Below, in pieces: positions 28,581 to 35,756 of a DNA stretch of 64,000 bases (within the stretch, counting starts at the first letter, position 1; each line of letters begins with the position of its first letter). A program made the translations under genes and the position numbers. Source of the stretch: a virus; the IMG/VR virus record IMGVR_UViG_3300007770_001284, positions 1 through 64,000 of that record; one strand, given 5' to 3'. The notes below the pieces were generated by a model, which was not told where the DNA came from, did not search any database, and saw only the letters and a list, made by a program, of their open reading frames with translations.

Positions 28581-29262
28581 GCGACAAATTTTAAGAATTA
28601 TACATGAAGAAGTTAAAGGTCTCGAAGATCTTGAAGGCGTTGATAGCATTGAGGGTATCGAATCACCAGTTGACGTCGAAGCAGTTGAAGATGCCTGGGC
28701 TGGTGGCGAGAACATAGTCGAGCCCATGGACCATTCAGAAGCGGGTGGTGGTGAAAAAGAACCAACCACAGGAGTTGAGGTCCAAGAAATAGTCGAACGT
28801 GTTGCTCGTAAACTACGAATCAAGCGGCTTATTAAAGAAATTGATTGGGTTGATCCTATGGCATTCTTACCAGACGCAGAAGCAACAGAACAAGCTTGGG
28901 CTGCAGGAGATAGACTTTCACTCATGATCGATCAGCCGGGTCTAGTTGGCGAAGAAGAACCAGCAGAGGAGAGCGAAGAAGAAATTTCTGAACGGATTCT
29001 TCGAAAGGTACGACTTAAGAAATTAGTGCGGGAAGCAGAAGAAGAAGCTGCTCCAGCTAATCCTGAAGCGAAGACAACAGCAGGGAAAAAAGCTGGTAAA
29101 GCCCTCGATAAAAGTGGCGTTCAACCTTTACTAATCGCGATTGATGAAGCAGGATCAGAGGCAGCAGTGGAAGAAATATTGACTCAACTAATCGGTCAGC
29201 TTTCAGATGATGGGAAAAAGTATCTTAAGAAAGCAATGTCAGATATTATTCGAGCACAATAA
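28567..29262 (+). CDS. tagged protein with two internal tag-like repeats
   Basis: 231 residues. Tag MKFTKRQILRIIHEE. Two similar acidic modules follow, each with an AWAgG(E/D) motif (43-47 and 110-114) and closing in a basic tag-like helix: VARKLRIKRLIKEI (79-92) and ILRKVRLKKLVREA (144-157). A Lys/Ala linker then leads to a helical C-terminal domain (VEEILTQLIGQLSDDGKKYLKKAM). The layout, payload units separated by tag-like basic helices with I/L/V-x-E, looks like a processed polyprotein. Function unknown. Confidence 0.83.
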   Translation: MKFTKRQILRIIHEEVKGLEDLEGVDSIEGIESPVDVEAVEDAWAGGENIVEPMDHSEAGGGEKEPTTGVEVQEIVERVARKLRIKRLIKEIDWVDPMAFLPDAEATEQAWAAGDRLSLMIDQPGLVGEEEPAEESEEEISERILRKVRLKKLVREAEEEAAPANPEAKTTAGKKAGKALDKSGVQPLLIAIDEAGSEAAVEEILTQLIGQLSDDGKKYLKKAMSDIIRAQ

Positions 29263-29270
29263 GAGTACAC

Positions 29271-29549
29271 TCACGCTACTTCTTTTAATATTTTTATAGC
29301 TCTTAATTTTAAGGACTTTGGACAAGCCTTAATAAAAGCTTCTGTCTTACGAGCAGTAGATTGAGATAACCCTGCTATGGAATCAAGCAGCAGGACCGGT
29401 CTTCTTGTTCGAGTGTACTTGGCACCTTTTGTTGAATTATTATGCTCCCATAACCTGCGCTCCAAACCCGTTGTGATGCCGCAGTATAAAGAACCGTCTT
29501 TGCATTCGACCAGATAGACAGACCACAAAATTTCTTTTTTGTATGACAT
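29271..29549 (-). CDS. GIY-YIG nuclease domain protein
   Basis: 92 residues on the minus strand. VYLVECKDGSLYCGIT is the GIY-YIG core (here VYL...YCG), with the catalytic Arg in LERRLWEHN and Glu in KTEAFIKACP. Length and the spacing KGAKYTRTRRPV match the stand-alone UPF0213/YhbQ-type group. A role in DNA repair or as a nuclease is likely. Its start overlaps the start of the gene on the other strand by seven bases. Confidence 0.88.
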   Translation of the reverse strand: MSYKKEILWSVYLVECKDGSLYCGITTGLERRLWEHNNSTKGAKYTRTRRPVLLLDSIAGLSQSTARKTEAFIKACPKSLKLRAIKILKEVA

Positions 29550-29866
29550 CTAAAGATAATAAAAGAAAATTCAAACCAGGACAACTGGTCCTTACAGATT
29601 CCCATGCTGGTGTACAGGTGAAGGTAAAGCTTACAAAGCGTGACAGCCAGGATCTGGGGTGGTTCGGGGTCCTCACAGATAAAGAAGATGCCAAGGCGTT
29701 AAAGGAGGCCGGGGTACCTTGGATCGAGCCAGAAAAAGATGAGACCTTTACGTACGACTACCAAATACTTAAACTTGTCTACAGGAGTAGAAAAAAACTA
29801 GAGGTTCGTGAAACTAATGGAAAACGTACTATCCGGAAGCGCAGGTCAAAACGATCAGAAAGATAA
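29543..29866 (+). CDS. hypothetical basic protein, 107 residues
   Basis: ATG 29543, no visible ribosome binding site, overlapping head to head with the GIY-YIG gene. FKPGQLVLTDSHAGVQVKV starts like an SH3/KOW-type barrel; a helical middle with AKALKEAGVPWIEPEKDE and a very basic C-terminus (GKRTIRKRRSKRSER) follow. Probably nucleic-acid-binding. Confidence 0.65.
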   Translation: MTSKDNKRKFKPGQLVLTDSHAGVQVKVKLTKRDSQDLGWFGVLTDKEDAKALKEAGVPWIEPEKDETFTYDYQILKLVYRSRKKLEVRETNGKRTIRKRRSKRSER

Positions 29867-29867
29867 A

Positions 29868-30116
29868 ATGATCGGACCATTCGACGCTGCTCGTGAGGAT
29901 GCTTTAAAGTTTATTTGTGGGATGCAAACGTTTTCAACATTTCAAGCTATTGCCGACCGGCTTGCGTTGTTAGATGCGTTGACAAACATGTCACTTATAA
30001 AATCTGGAACGCTTGTAGAATATGAAACCGTTTTAAATCAGCACAACGCCGAGATTAAAGAAATAGAGAGCGTCATTGCAGTATTTTGCTCTCTCCCCGA
30101 TGCACCTCAAGCTTGA
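29868..30116 (+). CDS. hypothetical helical protein, 82 residues
   Basis: ATG 29868 sits in the AGATAAAATGA junction used repeatedly in this window, right after the previous stop; GTG 29808 and ATG 29817 are in-frame alternatives. Helical (IADRLALLDALTNM; YETVLNQHNAEIKEIESVIAVF). Its end overlaps the convergent VWA lipoprotein gene by ten bases. No family recognised. Confidence 0.65.
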   Translation: MIGPFDAAREDALKFICGMQTFSTFQAIADRLALLDALTNMSLIKSGTLVEYETVLNQHNAEIKEIESVIAVFCSLPDAPQA

Positions 30117-31018
30117 GAGTCGATACCGTAGGTAACCTCTACTAAGGCACCCGGATCAGGTGCAGTTGTAAAGAAAACAGTGTTTATCTGCTGATCGTAG
30201 TCCCACGCACTTTCAGCGATCTGGGCCTCGTCTATGAATACTGTGATTGTCTCTATAACAGGAGTGAATGTTAATTCGATTTCTTCAATCGGTTCGTAAG
30301 CCTTACTAGCTTCCTCTACGCCGGGAGTCCAGTCATCATCGCATATATCAACTTCGACTCCATTAAAATCTCTTGCTAATTCAAGGTAAGCTTCCCCCAC
30401 TTGGTCAGCGCAAGAACTTTCATCTAACCCAACGATTGATGCGACATATACCCTAGATCGGATGCTAGTTATCCAATCAGCAAATGTTGCTGCTGTCCAG
30501 CTAAATGACTGTTCATCTTCGTCTGAAACAAACACAACTAGTAAAGCAGCTGTATTACGCATCCAGGTAGATGAGTACGCACCTAGCTCCATGTAAGAAT
30601 GAACTGCTTCGAAACCGGCTTCGCCCCAAGAGCTATAACCAGTGCCAAGTGCGTTTAATGCGTCGGTTGCGTCGACGATATCATCACCAGGCACGAGTGG
30701 AAACGTTGAATTAGAAAGCGCTTCATCAGGATCTGCGCTGATTATTCCCAATCGCCAAGATGTTGTTATTGGCAAACTTGTTAACATTTCTTCCAGTCCC
30801 AACAAAAGCTGCGTGTCATGATTATTCATACTTCCAGATCGATCAATAACCCATAGGATATCGTACCCGTCTGTTTCATCTGGCTGAATAAATGAGTCGA
30901 CCCACAGCTGTGGATACGTCTCAACGGGTACCTCATATGTTAGTATATTATCAGATGTGCACCCAAGCCCACTAAGCAAAGTTGTGGCTAAGAGAAGTAA
31001 AAATGTAAAGCCCCTCAT
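30107..31018 (-). CDS. VWA-domain lipoprotein
   Basis: 303 residues, minus strand. Signal peptide with lipobox LSGLGC (Cys20). DILWVIDRSGSM (Asp59) is a complete MIDAS DxSxS, later with VVFVSDEDEQSF for the domain core; two Cys (SSCADQ, VDICDD) may pair. The C-terminal 60 residues look like a separate beta domain (IELTFTPVIETITVF). It would be anchored outside the inner membrane or on the outer membrane and bind a partner through metal. Surface VWA lipoproteins are usual in bacteria, unusual in phages; adhesion, receptor masking or exclusion are possible roles. Confidence 0.82.
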   Translation of the reverse strand: MRGFTFLLLLATTLLSGLGCTSDNILTYEVPVETYPQLWVDSFIQPDETDGYDILWVIDRSGSMNNHDTQLLLGLEEMLTSLPITTSWRLGIISADPDEALSNSTFPLVPGDDIVDATDALNALGTGYSSWGEAGFEAVHSYMELGAYSSTWMRNTAALLVVFVSDEDEQSFSWTAATFADWITSIRSRVYVASIVGLDESSCADQVGEAYLELARDFNGVEVDICDDDWTPGVEEASKAYEPIEEIELTFTPVIETITVFIDEAQIAESAWDYDQQINTVFFTTAPDPGALVEVTYGIDSQA

Positions 31019-31154
31019 CTCTTCCTCCTATTTTAACTATAGGAAAAAAAAATCAATTTCCGTGTGTACTTTTACCTTGTGGTGATTATCTTTTATATGT
31101 TCCCCCGGATTGGGGAATTATAAAGATAAAAGTTAATCTGGAGGTAATTTAACA

Positions 31155-31625
31155 ATGAATCTTTTTCCTGTTACTCGTATGAGTATTCTTAATCCCGTCT
31201 CTGAGTTTGATCGTGTTTTTGATGCACTTTTGAATGCAACCACAGCCACCCGTGCTAGCACGGCGGCGGGATCTCCCAGCGCATATGATGATATGCGTAC
31301 GCCTACTATCCCTCGCGCAAATATTCTAGAAAGTAAGGGAGGGTACTCAATCGAGATGGCCGTGCCCGGGTTTTCTCGAGGTGATTTCAACATTTCTGTT
31401 GATGATAATGTACTGACTGTATCCGTCAGCTCTGAAGATACGCCAGAATATACGGACGCTCTAAAGCGACAAGAGTTTAACTACGCCTCATTTGAGCGTA
31501 GCTGGACGTTGCCTGATGGAGTGAGTGCTGGTGGAATTGACGCTGAATATAATTCGGGTATTCTTTCTCTAAGCATTCCTGTTGAGTCTAAGTCTGCGCG
31601 GAAGCTTCAGATTGAAGTTAAGTAA
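31155..31625 (+). CDS. small heat-shock protein (Hsp20 family)
   Basis: 156 residues; GGAGG precedes ATG 31155. The alpha-crystallin domain is clear: ESKGGYSIEMAVPGFSRGDFNISVDDNVLTVSV, RSWTLPDGVSAGGIDAEYNSGILSLSIPV, split by an insertion containing the partner loop, with the usual A-x-x-x-G-x-L motif as YNSGILSL. It acts as an ATP-independent holdase; phage Hsp20 genes are known from T4-like cyanophages. Stand-alone unit with a strong terminator. Confidence 0.93.
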   Translation: MNLFPVTRMSILNPVSEFDRVFDALLNATTATRASTAAGSPSAYDDMRTPTIPRANILESKGGYSIEMAVPGFSRGDFNISVDDNVLTVSVSSEDTPEYTDALKRQEFNYASFERSWTLPDGVSAGGIDAEYNSGILSLSIPVESKSARKLQIEVK

Positions 31626-31645
31626 AAGAACGAATATGTTCTTTC

Positions 31646-31677
31646 AAGCGGCCCGGAATTCCGGGCCGCTTTTGTTT
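31646..31677 (+). terminator. rho-independent terminator after hsp20
   Basis: AAGCGGCCCGGAA and its exact complement TTCCGGGCCGCTT form a 26-base perfect palindrome, followed by TTGTTTG. A smaller AGAAC/GTTCT stem lies just upstream. Confidence 0.9.
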
Positions 31678-31777
31678 GTGCTGCTATATTTAAGCGTGCT
31701 GGATCCTCTTATGTAGACGATTACATTTATTACGAATGCTAAGTTGTGAGTACTAATTTGAAGAAGGAAATTCTGTT

Positions 31778-31948
31778 ATGCAAAACCCAAGGCATTCACA
31801 AACATTATACCACCTGCGAAAGTCGTTATTATCGCTCACAAGAGCAAGAAGCAATGCGTTAGCTGCAGGAAATTTTGAGACTGCGCATGCACTAAAGAAG
31901 TGCATCGAGATTATCACGACTCAGATTAAACTGCAGAATTTAAAATGA
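31778..31948 (+). CDS. small helical protein, 56 residues
   Basis: ATG 31778 after AAGAAGGAA, TGA 31946-31948 overlapping the next ATG (ATGA). Basic and helical (YHLRKSLLSLTRARSNAL; TAHALKKCIEII). It resembles short helical-hairpin phage proteins; no family recognised. Confidence 0.68.
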   Translation: MQNPRHSQTLYHLRKSLLSLTRARSNALAAGNFETAHALKKCIEIITTQIKLQNLK

Positions 31949-32247
31949 AAAAGATCAAAGAAGAAATCGGTAGAAATTATAAAACAATCGACCCAACGCC
32001 TATTGACTTTTTCCACGATTCTCGAGTGAGCGTTGAAATATCTCCAACAGGTCTTGGGGACTTCGCTGTGTCGATTACAGCTCCTGAGTTAAAATATAAG
32101 TCTGGTATGAGAAAGTTCGGATCAGAGGAAGAAGCAACAGCGTTTGCAAGAAACGAGTATACTCGTCTGATCACGCAGATTAATAACGCAAATACGCTGG
32201 AAGAACGACTGTTTATTCGAGTTCTTCAACGTCTACAAAGAAAGTGA
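31945..32247 (+). CDS. hypothetical protein, 100 residues
   Basis: Coupled to the preceding small gene by ATGA. Alpha/beta (RVSVEISPTGLGDFAVSIT; EEEATAFARNEYTRLI). Its end overlaps the convergent protease gene by 15 bases. No family recognised. Confidence 0.72.
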   Translation: MKKIKEEIGRNYKTIDPTPIDFFHDSRVSVEISPTGLGDFAVSITAPELKYKSGMRKFGSEEEATAFARNEYTRLITQINNANTLEERLFIRVLQRLQRK

Positions 32248-33030
32248 AGCTTTTCCAGCCAACACAAAATTTCTTAATGCTGGTGTTACGCATCCAATAG
32301 TGAATTCATCAAACGATATTGCTGCGCCGCTTATTATAGATATGATTTCGCCGTCTTCATTTAGTATTGGAGACCCGCTACTACCAGGCGCAGCTGGTAC
32401 AGAGAATATGTATATGTCTGAGACTTGTCCCACAAAGTATCCATCAAAGACTGGAACTGCTAATGGAACAGCCAAGTTGTGTGGCGATGACATGGTATAA
32501 ATTTTTTCGTGCAAGATAACATCATCATCTGCAACCTGTAGCTCTGGACCCAGGTTTGCATCTGCTATCAACATGCACAAATCGTTGTTTGAGTCAACGG
32601 CTATGATTGTGCCATATCCCTCTCTACCAAAGCCAGACTGAAGATGCATTTTATATTGTATGCTTAGATCTTTCGTTACTGGAGTTGAGTTTCCAGGCGC
32701 GCTACAAACATGTCCAGCTGTCAGGACCAGCGAACGACCATCATGCTCACCGATGATCACACCAGAACCGGTTGCAGATATTCCTGCAACTGGTTCTCCA
32801 GCAGGAGCGCAGTTTATTTTGTTATCATCGCAAGCAAGGTTGTAAAGATCAATGTCCTGTGTTACCATTATAAACGATTCAATAGGAAACTTATCAGATG
32901 CTGTCTGCACCGTTGGACTTCGAAGCACCGCCCCGAGCTTCATAGCATACATCAAGTTAGCAGCACCCAGCACTGTTGCTACAAAGCAAAGTGACAAAAA
33001 AACAGTACGGCTAGTCAAGAAATTTCGCAT
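32233..33030 (-). CDS. membrane-anchored or secreted trypsin-like serine protease
   Basis: 265 residues, minus strand. An uncleaved or cleavable hydrophobic N-terminus (TVFLSLCFVATVLGAANLMYAM, about 9-30) exports the protein. LTAGHVC (His107), NNDLCML (Asp150) and PGSSGSP (Ser218) make a full chymotrypsin-fold triad; Cys pairs suit an oxidising compartment. Periplasmic or surface activity is expected: quality control (Deg-like, but without PDZ), cleavage of host envelope proteins or of incoming competitors. Confidence 0.86.
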   Translation of the reverse strand: MRNFLTSRTVFLSLCFVATVLGAANLMYAMKLGAVLRSPTVQTASDKFPIESFIMVTQDIDLYNLACDDNKINCAPAGEPVAGISATGSGVIIGEHDGRSLVLTAGHVCSAPGNSTPVTKDLSIQYKMHLQSGFGREGYGTIIAVDSNNDLCMLIADANLGPELQVADDDVILHEKIYTMSSPHNLAVPLAVPVFDGYFVGQVSDIYIFSVPAAPGSSGSPILNEDGEIISIISGAAISFDEFTIGCVTPALRNFVLAGKASLSL

Positions 33031-33138
33031 GTGCCCCTATTAATATCTATTGGTCGGTTTCTTTTTAGTTCCGTACATAGCTAAATGGTTCTCCTGATAT
33101 TTGCGCAAGATTGTAAATTACTAGAAAAGTCCTTACGA

Positions 33139-33144
33139 TATAAT
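33139..33144 (+). promoter_or_regulatory. -10 box of a probable promoter
   Basis: GATATAATATGG with consensus TATAAT at 33139-33144 ends only 11 bases before ATG 33156, which has no ribosome binding site, so the message would be nearly leaderless. No good -35 at 17 bases. The identical word GATATAATATGG recurs at 35284. Confidence 0.45.
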
Positions 33145-33155
33145 ATGGATAACAT

Positions 33156-34784
33156 ATGAGCTTTACGTATAACGGGTACTTTCCGTATCCATCAATTAGA
33201 GACCAGCAGTCAGAAGCTGTCGACTTTATCTTAGATTCTTTCATTAATAAACAAAAGCGTTTTGTTATTTTGGAAGCAGGGACTGGTGTGGGGAAAAGTG
33301 CTGTAGGTCTCACGGTTGCTCGTTATATGACCGCGAATTTCTCGCCGAAGGGGGAGAGTGTTGCTGGTGGATATTTCCTCACAACTCAAAAAATCCTACA
33401 GCAACAATACATCAATGATTTTGGTGGAACAGCTGGAGCGATGAAGTCGATTATGTCTTCAACAAACTACAAGTGCAGCTATAACAAGAAGGCCACTTGT
33501 GCTGAAAGTTTACGAGCATTAAGGACGGCAGAAAAAGGATCACCGTTTTGGAGAGCATGCACGTTTAGTTGCAAGTATAGAAAAACAAAAGATGAATTTA
33601 TTCAGTCTTCCGAAGGCGTCACCAATTTTCCATACTTTCTGGCAGAAACGCAGTACGCGGGAAAGCTAAAACAGCGACAAGTTCTTGTGATTGATGAAGC
33701 TCACAACGCATGTGGAGAGCTCAGCAAATTTATTGAAATAACAATATCAGATAAATTTTGCAAGGACTTTCTAAAATTTCCGTTACCAACTGGGGGCACC
33801 CCCGCTCAATACATCAAGTGGATAAAAGACACGTACGTTCCAGCCATCGCTTCGAGGCTTAAGCATCTTGAGCAAATGATGGAAAAATATGTTGGTCTAA
33901 AAGACAAGATGCGTAGCGGAGAATTTGCTAACGTTGCAAAGAAATTCGAGATGTTAGATAAGCATGTATGTAAAATGCGGAGATTTCTAAAGCTATACTC
34001 TACTGATAACTGGGTGTTAAATGAAATTCCCGCAGATGGAAGGTCAGGAAGAAAAATAGAATTTAAGCCTATTGATGTTGCTCCCTTTTCAAGCGAAATG
34101 CTTCTAAATTATGGCGACCACGTTTTGCTTATGTCTGCCACGATATTAGACGCGGAAGCGTTTGTGGAAATGTTGGGTATACCCAAAGACCAGTACACCT
34201 TTATTTCTATGCCCACACCATTCCCGCCCGAGAATCGTCCTGTTTTTTATTCTGGTATGGGGAAAATGAGCTCTAAAACGATCGAAGAAACGTTACCCAA
34301 GATGGCACAGGCAGTAAAAGCGATTCTTGAGCAGCACAAGGGTGAGAAGGGTATCATTCACTGCCATTCTTACAGGATCGTGAATTATCTTAAAAAGAAC
34401 ATCCGCAGCAAGAGATTGCTTTCCCATAATTCTGATAATCGCGATGCGATATTAGAAAAGCATCGAAAATCAAAATCTGCAACGGTTTTGTTATCACCCT
34501 CTATGACAGAGGGTGTTGATTTGCACGGTGATTTAAGCCGGTTTCAAATCATATGTAAGATACCATACCCATATTTGGGCGATAAACTTATAAGAAAAAA
34601 AATGAATAAGTGGAAGTGGTGGTATCCACTGCAGACGGCCAAAACTATTGTACAAGGAACAGGCAGGTCTGTTAGATCGCTAGATGACACTGCTGTAACG
34701 TACATCTTAGATTCTGACTGGGAGCTTTTTTACAATCGAAATCGAAATATATTTCCAGATTCTTTTAGGGAGTCATTAAAATGA
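33156..34784 (+). CDS. DinG/XPD-like superfamily 2 DNA helicase
   Basis: 542 residues. GTGVGKS at 42-48 (motif I), VIDEAH 178-183 (motif II, DEAH), LLMSATILD (motif III), GVDLHGDLSRFQ (motif V) and QGTGRSVRS (motif VI). Four cysteines at 107, 115, 135 and 139 between motifs Ia and II are placed as in the iron-sulfur cluster domain of XPD/DinG. It should be a 5'-3' helicase acting in replication or repair. Coupled to the nucleotidyltransferase gene by ATGA. Confidence 0.9.
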   Translation: MSFTYNGYFPYPSIRDQQSEAVDFILDSFINKQKRFVILEAGTGVGKSAVGLTVARYMTANFSPKGESVAGGYFLTTQKILQQQYINDFGGTAGAMKSIMSSTNYKCSYNKKATCAESLRALRTAEKGSPFWRACTFSCKYRKTKDEFIQSSEGVTNFPYFLAETQYAGKLKQRQVLVIDEAHNACGELSKFIEITISDKFCKDFLKFPLPTGGTPAQYIKWIKDTYVPAIASRLKHLEQMMEKYVGLKDKMRSGEFANVAKKFEMLDKHVCKMRRFLKLYSTDNWVLNEIPADGRSGRKIEFKPIDVAPFSSEMLLNYGDHVLLMSATILDAEAFVEMLGIPKDQYTFISMPTPFPPENRPVFYSGMGKMSSKTIEETLPKMAQAVKAILEQHKGEKGIIHCHSYRIVNYLKKNIRSKRLLSHNSDNRDAILEKHRKSKSATVLLSPSMTEGVDLHGDLSRFQIICKIPYPYLGDKLIRKKMNKWKWWYPLQTAKTIVQGTGRSVRSLDDTAVTYILDSDWELFYNRNRNIFPDSFRESLK

Positions 34785-35272
34785 AAGTTTATCAAAACGT
34801 TGAAGACCTACGAGCGTATATCGACGCCACTGGGTGGGGCGCAGATATCCCGGTCTATATTACCAGTGGTGGATTTGACCCACTTCACATTGGACACTTG
34901 CGGTGTATCTTGGAAACAGCTGATAAGGCAGATCTAGACGGTGGTGTTGTTGTGGTGGTTGTTAACGGCGACGGATTCTTACAGCGAAAAAAGGGAGCGG
35001 TGTTTATGCCAGAAGATGAGCGTTGCGAAATAATTGCAGGGATTCGGGGAGTCGACGCAGTCGTAAAATGGGACGATGGTAGCCAAACAGTCATCGGTGC
35101 GATTGAAGTGCTTAAGCCGAATTACTTCACGAAGGGTGGAGACAGGGCATCACCAGAAGATATTCCAGAATGGGATATATGTCAAGAAGTTGGGTGCAAA
35201 GTACTTTTTAACGTTGGTGGGAAGAAAATACAAAGCTCTTCATGGTTGGTTGGTAGCGATAGCACAAGGTGA
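34781..35272 (+). CDS. cytidylyltransferase-like nucleotidyltransferase
   Basis: 163 residues. GGFDPLHIGHL is the HxGH motif of the nucleotidyltransferase fold; KKGAVFMPEDERCEII contains the usual second block, and a TKGGDR near residue 118 replaces the ISSSxxR-type third motif. It resembles RfaE2/TagD-like sugar- or glycerol-phosphate cytidylyltransferases that make nucleotide-activated precursors. Substrate not readable. It may feed the glycosyltransferases at 58.8-64 kb. Confidence 0.82.
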   Translation: MKVYQNVEDLRAYIDATGWGADIPVYITSGGFDPLHIGHLRCILETADKADLDGGVVVVVVNGDGFLQRKKGAVFMPEDERCEIIAGIRGVDAVVKWDDGSQTVIGAIEVLKPNYFTKGGDRASPEDIPEWDICQEVGCKVLFNVGGKKIQSSSWLVGSDSTR

Positions 35273-35285
35273 AATATTTAAGTGA

Positions 35286-35291
35286 TATAAT
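35286..35291 (+). promoter_or_regulatory. -10 box of a probable promoter
   Basis: TATAAT within GATATAATATGG, same word as at 33137. GCACAA at 35262-35267 with an 18-base spacer is a weak -35 candidate related to GTGCAA. It precedes the Nudix gene, which has GGAGCTGGAG as ribosome binding site. Confidence 0.45.
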
Positions 35292-35314
35292 ATGGTTGGA
35301 GCTGGAGAACAATT

Positions 35315-35743
35315 ATGAAAAAAAAAGAGTTTCACGGTGCTGGATTTTTCTTAATAGATCCTGCAACGAATCTTATGTTGGCGCTCGTTAACAATCATGG
35401 GCTTTATGATTTTCCGAAGGGTGTTAAAGAGCCTGGGGAGCTACCATTAGAAACAGCAACAAGAGAATGCTTCGAAGAATGCTCTATATTAATAGAAGAA
35501 GAAGAGTTGATGAGCTGCGGTCCTTTTAGAGAAGGTGGACTAATAATGTTTTGCGCAGAAACGTCAAAGAAGCCAGTAATTTTCCCAAATGAAAAAACTG
35601 GTATCTTAGAGCATACGTCATATGAGTGGGTAAAACCAGAAGTGTTTAAAGAAAGTTGTGTTGGATATCTAAAGCCGATGCTTCAGAAAATTGTGTCATC
35701 GCTGGCAGACCAATCACACCCTCTAGTCTCGGACCATACTTAA
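35315..35743 (+). CDS. Nudix hydrolase
   Basis: 142 residues. Residues 36-58 fit the Nudix box: G-x5-E, x7, RECFEE, with Ser instead of the last Gly. The order of strands before and after the box fits the small (di)nucleoside-polyphosphate or nucleotide-sugar hydrolases. Role unknown; phage Nudix enzymes act on modified nucleotides, ADP-ribose or capped RNA. First gene of the unit leading into DUF444-SpoVR-PrkA. Confidence 0.86.
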   Translation: MKKKEFHGAGFFLIDPATNLMLALVNNHGLYDFPKGVKEPGELPLETATRECFEECSILIEEEELMSCGPFREGGLIMFCAETSKKPVIFPNEKTGILEHTSYEWVKPEVFKESCVGYLKPMLQKIVSSLADQSHPLVSDHT

Positions 35744-35756
35744 GCACAGGGATAGC

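Noticed and set aside
29271-29549. GIY-YIG gene as part of a group I intron or homing element
   Set aside because: It matches the stand-alone UPF0213 type, and neither neighbour is interrupted.
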